NCBI GenBank assembly: GCA_905479795.1
Contig: CAJQNX010000062.1
Coordinates: 1-11,169 of the forward strand
DNA from: an uncultured Candidatus Midichloriaceae bacterium
GTDB lineage: Bacteria; Pseudomonadota; Alphaproteobacteria; Rickettsiales; Midichloriaceae
DNA length: 11,169 nucleotides
Direction of reading: 5' to 3'
The position numbers and the translations under genes were made by a program. How positions within the stretch are numbered: position 1 is the stretch's first letter; every line of letters begins with the position of its first letter. This document shows, piece by piece, positions 1 through 6,878 of the stretch. The notes beneath the pieces were generated by a model. It did no database searches, was not told the DNA's origin, and was given only the letters and a program-made list of their open reading frames with translations.

Positions 1-1449
1 AAATGAAGTTAATTCATTATCATACCAAATTTGTTTCAATTCTGATTTTAGATCATGAAAATCTTTATTTTTTTCTAAAATTATTTCATTTACTCTGACA
101 ATACAAAATTTATTTTCATCAATTGGAAATATTTCACTTTGTGCATTTAATTTTGTATTAAAAACATTTTCTACAAACAATTTACTTCTAGTAATATCAC
201 TATTTTCATCAATAAAATTAACAATTTCTGCTGCATTTAATTTTTGATCATAATCTTTAGCAATTGATTCTAAATTTTTACCCTGCTTTAATTCATTTTG
301 AATGTTTTTAACAGTAGTTAAAAAGTTATTGAATTGTATATCCTTTAAATATTCTTTTTTTAATAAATCTTTTACTTCATCAAAGCTTTTCTTTTTTTCT
401 GGAATTATTTTTTCAATTTTAAAAATGTATAATCCAAGCGGCGTTTCAATTATTTCACTTATTTCACCTGCTTTAAGTTTAAATAGCTTTTCTGAAATAT
501 CATTATCAAAGTCCTCTGTTGTTATGGTTCCTAAATTATAATTATAAAAATTTGGGGCATATCGTTTTGCAATTTCTTTAAACTTCTCTCCTTTTATGAT
601 CTGATCTCTTGCTTTTTTAGCATCATCTAGTGAGCTAAATTGTATTTGCTTGATATCTCTTTTTTCTGAATCAGTAAATAAAAAACTCTTTTCGTTATAA
701 ATTTTTCTTAAATTTTCTTCGTCTATTTTATTAGACTTATCTTTAAAAAATTCTGAAGAAATTAATACATACTCTACATTACGCTTTTCTGGAATTATAA
801 ATCTCGCTTTATTTTTTTCATAAATTAACTTTAGTTGAGAATTATCTACTTTATTAGGAATTTTGAATGCAGAAAATGGTATTTTTATTAACTCCACATC
901 TCTAGTTTGTAATATGTCCTGTAAAACAACTTTAGTTAGGCCAGGAATGATAGCCTTATTTGTTGACACTGAATCTATAAATGCAATTCTTATAATATCT
1001 TCTTTTAATTTATCAATAAATCCCTGCTCTGATACTCCATAACTCTTGATTACTTGATCAAATATATCTTTATCAAATCTATTGTTTTTAAAAAATATGG
1101 GGATTTTTAAAATCTCTTTTTTAACCATATTATCATTAGCTACTATTCCCAATTTTTTTGCTTCTAGTAAAATTAAAGTGCTGTCAATGATATTTTGTAA
1201 TATATCTCCCTTTAACCTATTGATATCATTTTGAGATAAATCCCTACCATATTTAAGTCTGGACTCCTTGATGCCTTCTTGAAATATTTTATCAACATAA
1301 AAAAAGGAGTATTCAACGTCTGCAATTTTTAGTGCATATGCTAATTCCTTCTTGTTAAAGACACCTCCTAAGCCACTAAAAACAAACGCTAATATTAGTA
1401 TTAGTAGTAAAAACTTTATAACATTTTTAAACAACTTATTTTGAATCAC
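1..1449 (-). CDS. ppiD: PpiD/SurA-like periplasmic foldase (parvulin-type), C-terminus beyond the left edge
   Basis: The frame is open without a stop from skp to the window edge, about 483 codons; PpiD proteins usually have about 600-650, so the C-terminus is missing. Order: a short basic N-terminus, one hydrophobic anchor at about residues 12-30 ending in FSGLGG (typical of PpiD), a SurA_N-like helical region at about 35-200, a parvulin-like domain at about 260-350 (KGEKFKEIAKRYAP, then LKAGEISEIIETPLGLYIF), and a weaker second such segment at about 380-460. It should be an inner-membrane-anchored periplasmic chaperone for newly exported outer-membrane proteins, which fits its place after bamA and skp. 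Both histidines expected in an active parvulin are absent (IKQIQF and LGLYIF occupy the sites), so isomerase activity is doubtful. There is no ATG at the beginning: I chose GTG at 1449, overlapping the end of skp; TTG at 1434 is the alternative. Neither has a clear ribosome binding site, which suggests translational coupling to skp. Confidence 0.85.
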   Translation of the reverse strand, partial: MIQNKLFKNVIKFLLLILILAFVFSGLGGVFNKKELAYALKIADVEYSFFYVDKIFQEGIKESRLKYGRDLSQNDINRLKGDILQNIIDSTLILLEAKKLGIVANDNMVKKEILKIPIFFKNNRFDKDIFDQVIKSYGVSEQGFIDKLKEDIIRIAFIDSVSTNKAIIPGLTKVVLQDILQTRDVELIKIPFSAFKIPNKVDNSQLKLIYEKNKARFIIPEKRNVEYVLISSEFFKDKSNKIDEENLRKIYNEKSFLFTDSEKRDIKQIQFSSLDDAKKARDQIIKGEKFKEIAKRYAPNFYNYNLGTITTEDFDNDISEKLFKLKAGEISEIIETPLGLYIFKIEKIIPEKKKSFDEVKDLLKKEYLKDIQFNNFLTTVKNIQNELKQGKNLESIAKDYDQKLNAAEIVNFIDENSDITRSKLFVENVFNTKLNAQSEIFPIDENKFCIVRVNEIILEKNKDFHDLKSELKQIWYDNELTSF

Positions 1450-1987
1450 TGGCTTTACTTTGAGGTAAATTCACATCAATTGATTTTAGTTTTTTATTTA
1501 TTTCTTTGATGACTTCATCTGTAATCTCTATAGATTCATCATTGTAGAGCACCATCCCTTTATCCAACGCTACTGTCATGTGCTTTTTCTCAGATAAATT
1601 TTTAATAATGTCTGCTAAATTATCATTCAAAACTTTATTAACATTATTAAATTCCTTTTCAAGATTGACTCTTTGATCGTAAAACTTTTTTTGCAAAATT
1701 TTCGCTTCCTTAGTTAATTCTTCTCTTTTTTTATTGTATTCCTTTGCTGCTACAACATTTTTTTTGTTCTCTAAATCTTCTGCTTTTTTAGAAAACTTCT
1801 CTTGCATTTCTCCAGCTTCTTTTTCAGATTTATTAAATTCACCTTCTATCACTTTTTTTGCTTCAACATAAGCAGTACAGTTTTCAATTATTTTATTTGT
1901 ATCTATCACTCCAATTTTGACTTCAGCGTGAAGTTCACTTATACAAAATCCCAATAAAAAAAGCGGTAAAAATCTCAAAAACTTCAT
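1436..1987 (-). CDS. skp: Skp/OmpH family periplasmic chaperone
   Basis: This is a 183-residue protein, close to the usual 160-190 for the Skp/OmpH family. A signal peptide (MKFLRFLPLFLLGFCISELHA) is followed by a probable cleavage after Ala21 and the family's first strand, EVKIGVIDTNKII. Residues about 40-125 are highly charged and helical (many K/E, for example KKAEDLENKK), matching the long coiled-coil tentacles with which trimeric Skp holds unfolded outer-membrane proteins. The C-terminal part returns to the small body domain (MTVALDKGMVLYNDESIEITDEV). The frame could begin at TTG 1999, but a GGAG lies exactly 6 nt before ATG 1987, so ATG is the better start. It sits 24 nt after bamA and overlaps or abuts the ppiD-like gene, so the three are very probably one transcript. 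Confidence 0.93.
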   Translation of the reverse strand: MKFLRFLPLFLLGFCISELHAEVKIGVIDTNKIIENCTAYVEAKKVIEGEFNKSEKEAGEMQEKFSKKAEDLENKKNVVAAKEYNKKREELTKEAKILQKKFYDQRVNLEKEFNNVNKVLNDNLADIIKNLSEKKHMTVALDKGMVLYNDESIEITDEVIKEINKKLKSIDVNLPQSKASDSK

Positions 1988-1993
1988 TTTAAA

Positions 1994-1997
1994 CTCC
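1994..1997 (-). promoter_or_regulatory. Shine-Dalgarno site of skp (GGAG)
   Basis: On the minus strand GGAG is followed by TTTAAA and then ATG, a 6-nt spacer. It is one of the few clear ribosome binding sites in the window. It decides the start of skp in favour of ATG at 1987 over the in-frame TTG at 1999, which the GGAG itself follows. Confidence 0.8.
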
Positions 1998-2011
1998 AAA
2001 AAATATAATTA

Positions 2012-4384
2012 CTAAAAGTTCGTTCCAATACTAAATCTTACTCTTGACGTCTTGTCAAATGATTCTTTTCTATATGGCGTGCCATAATCCAATCTTATAA
2101 AGCCAAGAGGCGAATCCCACACTAAACCAACACCGTATGATGCTCTGATTTTTTTGCTAGTATTGATATACTCAGAATTCAATTTTCCACCCTCACATAA
2201 TGGTTTGGAACTAACATCAGGATCATTAACGTTAGTACATGCACAATCTTTTCCTTCACATTTGTATTTTGCTGCATCAGTATCGTATAAGGTGCCAAAA
2301 TCAGTAAAAACAGCTCCTTTCATTCCAAACTCCTCTGGCAATCCTAAAGGAAATTGTATTTCGGCGGTACCTGCAAAAAACGTGTTGCCTCCAAGTGAGT
2401 CTTGATCATTATTTTTGTCATATTTTTTTACCCGTGGCCCTATGCCTGATACATCAAAACCTCTGATATATTCCTCTCCGACAAAGAAGCTGTCATTAAT
2501 GTTAACGTTATTACTACCAATCCCCCTGATATTACCTGCTCTTCCAATCAAATTTAAAATGATGCTGTCTTTATATAATGGCTTAAAATAACTTGCATGC
2601 AGCAGATTTTGTAAGTATTTCACGTTACCACCAACTCCAGCAAAATTTTGTGTAAATTTAATGAGATAACCTTTTGTAGGGCTAATCCTGCTATTTAATT
2701 TATCATATGAAATTGAGTGACCAATGGAAGACACACGTGTTTTATTTGGCTGAGCTTTTAAAAACATTGACGCATCTTTACTTTTATCTGATTTTTCATT
2801 TTTTATAGAATAGTTAATATTATGATATAAATATTCGTTAATATCATAACCCATTCTGAGCGTCAAACCCTTACTTTTAGCACTAAAAGAACTTTGACTT
2901 GATTTATCTTGAGATGTTGTAAAAATATCAAATCCGACTGCTAAATTACGATCCATAAACTTTGGTTCAGTAAAGCTGAAAGATATATCTGAGCTTTTTT
3001 TAGCCTTGCTAAAATCAAATTCCACAATCTGTCCCTTACCTAAAAAATTATATTCAGATAAAGTTGTTGAACCTATTGCACCTGACGCAGTATTATAACC
3101 AATTGCAAAGCGCATAGAGCCTGTAGATGTTTCCTTTACCTTGATATCCAAATCTAATTTATCATATTCAGAGGTTGGCTGATTCTCAAACTCGACTGTG
3201 CTGAAGTAACCTAAATTAGCAATCTTTTGCTTAGATCTTTGAATTTTTGATAAATTGAATGGATCACCCTCATAGATTTTTAATTCCCTTCTAATAACCC
3301 TATCTAAAGTCCTTGTGTTGCCAATAATATTGATGTTTTTAACAAAGTATTTTGAGGTTTCATTAATAGTGTATTTTACGTCTACTGTTTTATTTTTTTC
3401 GTTCCTATCCAAAGTACGGTCTACATCTATAAAAGTATATCCCTTGTTTCCCATAAATGTTGTCATTTGATATGTGGTTTTATCAATTAAGGATTCATTG
3501 AATATTTCTCCCTCTTTGTAACTAACAAGTTTTTTTAATTCTGATTTTTCAATATCCTTTATTTGACAATCAATCGATGATTTACCAAAATTAAATTTCT
3601 CACCCTCGCTAATAATGTATGTTAATAAGAATGATTCTCCATTAGGAGTAATTTCTGAAGTAGAGGATTGAATTTTAAAATTAGCATACCCTTCTTGCAT
3701 GTAACGCTCCTTAAGTAGCTCTTTATCCAACATAATTCTATCTTGATCATATAAATCACTGGAAGAAAACAACCTATACCAAGCCGCTTCTTTTGAAGCA
3801 ATGATTCTTAATAATTCCTTTTGAGAAAATGCTTTGTTGCCATAAAAAATTATTTTTTTAATCTTTGGCTTTTCTCCTTCATTGATAAGAATTGTTATAT
3901 CAACTGAATCTTGCCCGTGTTTTTTAGACGTTGAATAAGTTGAGGCGGAAAAATAACCCATTTTTTTATAAGTTGATTCTATTCGCTTAACATCACTATC
4001 TAATTGAAATTTCGAATAAATATTACCTTCTTTAATTTGCAGCTCCTTTTTAATTGTAGCTGATTTTAGCTTTTTGCTACCCTCTATGGTAATTTTTCTA
4101 ACTATTGAATTTTCTTCAATTTTTATAGTTATAATATTTTTCGAATTTTGTTTAATTGATATATTGGAAAAAAATCCTTGAGAATATAAATTCTTAACTG
4201 ATTTATCAATATTTTCTTGGGTAATCTTGCCCCCTAGTTTGAAATCCAAATAATATAAAATGGTATTGGTGGGGACTCTTTTGTTACCAATGACTTCAAT
4301 TTTTTGAACATTTTCAAATGCTGCAACATTTAAAAATTGCAATAAACAAATAAATATAAAAACGAAATTTCTAACTACGTTCAT
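2012..4384 (-). CDS. bamA: BamA, outer-membrane protein assembly factor (Omp85)
   Basis: This is a 790-residue Omp85 protein, near the usual 750-810. A signal peptide covers about residues 1-22 (hydrophobic FVFIFICLLQFL, then AAFENVQKIEVIGNKRV). Five POTRA repeats follow at about 26-92, 94-170, 174-262, 265-344 and 347-418; several show the family pattern of I-x-G-N/S near the start (EVIGNKRV, TIEGSKKL, IFYGNKAF, NIIGNTRT) and GYF/GFF near the middle. The 16-strand barrel covers about 422-790. The loop-6 lid motif (V/I)RGF is at 640-643 (EEYIRGFDVSG), and the protein ends in the outer-membrane signature RVRFSIGTNF with terminal Phe. BamA inserts beta-barrel proteins into the outer membrane. 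An unusual feature is a loop-7 insertion at about 702-740 holding four cysteines. It starts 7 nt after the rseP stop with no strong ribosome binding site. Confidence 0.97.
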   Translation of the reverse strand: MNVVRNFVFIFICLLQFLNVAAFENVQKIEVIGNKRVPTNTILYYLDFKLGGKITQENIDKSVKNLYSQGFFSNISIKQNSKNIITIKIEENSIVRKITIEGSKKLKSATIKKELQIKEGNIYSKFQLDSDVKRIESTYKKMGYFSASTYSTSKKHGQDSVDITILINEGEKPKIKKIIFYGNKAFSQKELLRIIASKEAAWYRLFSSSDLYDQDRIMLDKELLKERYMQEGYANFKIQSSTSEITPNGESFLLTYIISEGEKFNFGKSSIDCQIKDIEKSELKKLVSYKEGEIFNESLIDKTTYQMTTFMGNKGYTFIDVDRTLDRNEKNKTVDVKYTINETSKYFVKNINIIGNTRTLDRVIRRELKIYEGDPFNLSKIQRSKQKIANLGYFSTVEFENQPTSEYDKLDLDIKVKETSTGSMRFAIGYNTASGAIGSTTLSEYNFLGKGQIVEFDFSKAKKSSDISFSFTEPKFMDRNLAVGFDIFTTSQDKSSQSSFSAKSKGLTLRMGYDINEYLYHNINYSIKNEKSDKSKDASMFLKAQPNKTRVSSIGHSISYDKLNSRISPTKGYLIKFTQNFAGVGGNVKYLQNLLHASYFKPLYKDSIILNLIGRAGNIRGIGSNNVNINDSFFVGEEYIRGFDVSGIGPRVKKYDKNNDQDSLGGNTFFAGTAEIQFPLGLPEEFGMKGAVFTDFGTLYDTDAAKYKCEGKDCACTNVNDPDVSSKPLCEGGKLNSEYINTSKKIRASYGVGLVWDSPLGFIRLDYGTPYRKESFDKTSRVRFSIGTNF

Positions 4385-4391
4385 AATGCTT

Positions 4392-5567
4392 TTAGCCCAA
4401 CAATAATTTTAATTTTTTAAAAAACTCTATAGCCTTCAAATCATTCCAAAAAGCTATAGACATCAATCCCATTAGCATAAAAAAACCAACCTTAAAACAA
4501 AGAGCCTGAATTTTATAATGAATAGGTCTTCTGATAATCGCCTCGATTCCATAGAAAAATAAATGCCCTCCATCTAACATAGGTATTGGAAATAAATTTA
4601 TTAGACCCAAATTAAGGGATATAATTGCAACAAAATACAATATTGCTATAAAGCCCTGATTTGCCATACTTTCAGAGTATAAAGCAATTTTTATGGGACC
4701 ACCAATATCTTCTGTCCCACGCTTTAGGGTTATCATCTGCCAAATAGCCTTCAAAAACATGCACGACATATCTCTTACTTGGTAAAAAGAATTTTTAAAG
4801 GATTCTATTAATCCCACTTTTCTAAAAGAAAATTTTTCAAAAGCAACTCCAATCATACGTGTTTTAGCAGTTTCTCCAAATATATTTGTATACTCTTCCT
4901 CCTTAGGTAAGATATTTACACTTAAATAAGATTTTTTGCGAATCACGCCTATTTCTACGCTTAAATTTTCATTTGCATCTAATTTTGATTTTAAATCAAT
5001 TATAGAATCTATTTTATCTCCATTAACATCACTGATTAAGTCTCCAATTTGCAAACCTGCAATTTGAGCTGGAGATTTTTGCTGTATACCGGTGATCTCT
5101 GATTTAAATTCTTTGACGCCACTATGCATTGATATAATGATAAAAATAGCGATTGTTAGGAGATAATTAGCAAGCGGCCCTCCAAAGACAATTAAAGATT
5201 TTTGCCATAACTTTTTATGATGAAAAGATAACTTTTTTTCTTTTTCTGAAAGAGTATCTATTTTCTCTTTATCCGGAGTGCTTGCAGCCCCTTCATCTCC
5301 ATACATTCTAACATAACCTCCAAGAGGTATAAGGGCAATTTGCCAAATAGTATCTTTACTATCTTTCCACTTTATTAGAGGCTTTCCAAATCCTATTGAG
5401 AATACTTCAATTTTCACCCCAAACAATCTAGCAAATAAAAAATGTCCTAATTCATGAATAAACACAATTGGCGTTAAGATAACTAAAAACCAAAACAAGG
5501 GTTTTACTGATGTATACATAATAAATAAGGCTGGAGCTATAATTAATAGCCAAAATAAAGCTTTCAT
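4392..5567 (-). CDS. rseP: RseP, site-2 family intramembrane zinc metalloprotease
   Basis: This 391-residue S2P-family protease carries the zinc motif HELGH (residues 38-42) in its first membrane segments, the PLGGYVRMYG loop (81-90), FGGPLANYLL at the start of the next membrane segment (128-137), one PDZ domain at about 150-222 (GLQIGDLISDVNGDKI), and the third zinc ligand in PMLDGGH (Asp332). Further hydrophobic segments lie at about 306-325 and 354-374. In E. coli, RseP has two PDZ domains and about 450 residues; a single PDZ and this shorter length are common elsewhere. RseP cleaves membrane-embedded substrates after a first periplasmic cut, typically anti-sigma factors, and clears signal-peptide remnants. 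It is the first gene of the minus-strand operon. An anti-sigma or sigma-E gene is not in the window, so the substrate is unknown. No clear ribosome binding site precedes ATG 5567. Confidence 0.95.
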   Translation of the reverse strand: MKALFWLLIIAPALFIMYTSVKPLFWFLVILTPIVFIHELGHFLFARLFGVKIEVFSIGFGKPLIKWKDSKDTIWQIALIPLGGYVRMYGDEGAASTPDKEKIDTLSEKEKKLSFHHKKLWQKSLIVFGGPLANYLLTIAIFIIISMHSGVKEFKSEITGIQQKSPAQIAGLQIGDLISDVNGDKIDSIIDLKSKLDANENLSVEIGVIRKKSYLSVNILPKEEEYTNIFGETAKTRMIGVAFEKFSFRKVGLIESFKNSFYQVRDMSCMFLKAIWQMITLKRGTEDIGGPIKIALYSESMANQGFIAILYFVAIISLNLGLINLFPIPMLDGGHLFFYGIEAIIRRPIHYKIQALCFKVGFFMLMGLMSIAFWNDLKAIEFFKKLKLLLG

Positions 5568-5624
5568 TGAAATATAAAATATTTATTGAATCTACTAAAT
5601 AGCAATAAATGAACAACTTTACAA

Positions 5625-5637
5625 TTGAAAATTTCAA
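5625..5637. promoter_or_regulatory. Short inverted repeat in the divergent rseP/lipoprotein spacer
   Basis: The sequence TTGAAA-A-TTTCAA is a perfect 6-1-6 inverted repeat located between two divergently transcribed genes, where a shared operator would be expected. In DNA this AT-rich such a repeat can also arise by chance, and no regulator gene is adjacent. Treat it only as a candidate. Confidence 0.25.
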
Positions 5638-5657
5638 ACAAATGATTGCTTTTTAGT

Positions 5658-5690
5658 TTGATAGCTTTAAAATCTCAATAAGGCTATAAT
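5658..5690 (+). promoter_or_regulatory. Candidate promoter of the lipoprotein/GS-like pair
   Basis: A perfect -10 hexamer TATAAT lies at 5685-5690, 27 nt before the ATG at 5718. The best -35 match, TTGATA at 5658-5663, is 21 nt away, longer than the ideal 17, so the -35 assignment is weak. The -10 element is the main evidence. Confidence 0.4.
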
Positions 5691-5717
5691 AAGTTATCAA
5701 AATTTCTATTTAGAATT

Positions 5718-5996
5718 ATGCATAAGATGAGATACATATTTTTTATTACACTAGTTTTTCCTATCATTTTTAGTGGGTGCTCAAAAAAAAATACCAACTA
5801 TGGAACAACTGAAAAAAACTTTCAAAATAAACAATCTCCTAGAGATAATGAATTTATTATGAATGGAGGGTATAAAATAAAAGTACCGAAGAATCCATTT
5901 ATTAGCTCTAAAGAAGCTGTGGAAGTTTATAATAAAAATAGTAAAAATTCTCTTGCAGATGTTCCTAAAGTGCCAGAAAATTTGAAGAAAAGCTAA
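5718..5996 (+). CDS. Small lipoprotein of unknown function
   Basis: This is a 92-residue protein. Residues 1-20 form a lipoprotein signal peptide (MHKMRY, then hydrophobic IFFITLVFPIIFSG) with Cys21 in an acceptable lipobox, I-F-S-G-C; the -3 position is Phe rather than the usual Leu. The mature 72 residues are hydrophilic and rich in Lys and Asn, with no repeat and no domain that I recognise. The C-terminal half has several prolines (VPKNPF, VPKVPENLKKS). The residue after Cys is Ser, so under E. coli rules it would go to the outer membrane. ATG 5718 is used; ATG at codon 4 is an alternative. It is followed 24 nt later by the GS-like gene on the same strand, so the two are probably co-transcribed. 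No function can be assigned. Confidence 0.75.
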   Translation: MHKMRYIFFITLVFPIIFSGCSKKNTNYGTTEKNFQNKQSPRDNEFIMNGGYKIKVPKNPFISSKEAVEVYNKNSKNSLADVPKVPENLKKS

Positions 5997-6020
5997 AATT
6001 TTATATAATAATGGATAACA

Positions 6021-6869
6021 ATGACATTATTAGAATTAAAAGATTTTAACAGCGAAATTGAAAAAGTCGCCTCACTATTAAGAGGCAAATTTAATGTTAT
6101 GCCTAAATTTGGTGTTGAAATTGAGTTTTATCTGAGGCATAAGATTGGTAAGTTAGCTAATGCAGAGCAGATTAATGCATTTAAGAAAGAGCTTGAAAAA
6201 TTCAGTCTAACGATCTCTGATGAGAAGGGGTTAGATCAATTTGAAACTCAGCTTAAAGCTTCAAGCCACTACTCGCAACTAATCCAATTAATTAAAGATA
6301 CTAAACTTGATTTACAAAAAATTGCAAATAAGTTACACCTAAAAATCATATTTAGTCCGAAGCCATTTGTTGGAACATATGGTTCTAGCATGCATTTTCA
6401 TCTAAGTTTATATAATAAGCATAATGTATTTTCTGAAGACACCATAAGTACAAATAAATTTCTTAGCAATGTTATTAATTCAATTCTCTTAATGCTAAAT
6501 CAATCAATTTATCTGTTATGTGGAGATGATTTGGAAGAATACAATAGATTTATGCCAAACTTTATGGCGCCGGTAAATTTAAGTTGGGGAAATAATAATC
6601 GAACCACAGCCATAAGAATTCCAGATAGCGACATCAATAGTAGAAGATTGGAATTTAGAGTTCCTTCTGCTTCATGCGATCCACAGAAAGTTGTTTTTTT
6701 CTTACTTGTTGCAGTTTTAAATGCCCTAACTAATCCAAAAGCAACAATAGACAGGGTATATGGCAATGCAGCTGATCCGCAATATAAATTCAATGATTTA
6801 TTTACCAATCCAGCCGCTGCAAGGGATAGTTATACTTTAGACGAAATTTATTCTAAATTATGTATTTAA
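6021..6869 (+). CDS. Compact glutamine-synthetase-like protein (catalytic-domain homologue)
   Basis: This 282-residue protein matches the glutamine synthetase catalytic barrel, but GlnA has about 470 residues. Motifs in order: GVEIEFYL (Glu33, Glu35; metal/ATP region), E-K-G-L-D-Q-F-E (Glu68, Glu75), GSSMHFHLSL (His125, His127), NRFMPNFMAPVNLSWG (Arg176), NNNRTTAIRIP (Arg194, Arg199) and SRRLEFRVP (Glu211, Arg213). These align with E. coli E129/E131, E212/E220, H269, R321, R339, R344, E357 and R359. The flap glutamate E327 is Met182 here, and K352 is Asn206. The N-terminal beta-grasp domain, which supplies Asp50 to the neighbouring subunit, is missing. An in-frame stop at 6009-6011 rules out a longer N-terminus. 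The C-terminal adenylylation region is also absent. It could be a ligase of another amine, a binding or regulatory protein, or a decaying enzyme; the intact frame and retained motifs argue for function. True glutamine synthesis looks unlikely. Confidence 0.85.
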   Translation: MTLLELKDFNSEIEKVASLLRGKFNVMPKFGVEIEFYLRHKIGKLANAEQINAFKKELEKFSLTISDEKGLDQFETQLKASSHYSQLIQLIKDTKLDLQKIANKLHLKIIFSPKPFVGTYGSSMHFHLSLYNKHNVFSEDTISTNKFLSNVINSILLMLNQSIYLLCGDDLEEYNRFMPNFMAPVNLSWGNNNRTTAIRIPDSDINSRRLEFRVPSASCDPQKVVFFLLVAVLNALTNPKATIDRVYGNAADPQYKFNDLFTNPAAARDSYTLDEIYSKLCI

Positions 6870-6878
6870 TGTGTTTTT

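Noticed and set aside
302..541. Plus-strand open frame of 79 codons
   Set aside because: It lies antisense within the ppiD-like gene and has the low-complexity F/S/L composition of a shadow frame.
2154..2405. Plus-strand open frame of 83 codons
   Set aside because: It is antisense to the BamA barrel, which is strongly supported by motifs; no independent signal supports it.
5452..5637. Minus-strand open frame of 61 codons overlapping the start of rseP
   Set aside because: It is in a different frame from rseP, has no ribosome binding site, and overlaps the clearly coding RseP N-terminus.
6509..6808. Minus-strand open frame of 99 codons
   Set aside because: It is antisense to the GS-like catalytic motifs; the plus-strand reading explains the sequence fully.
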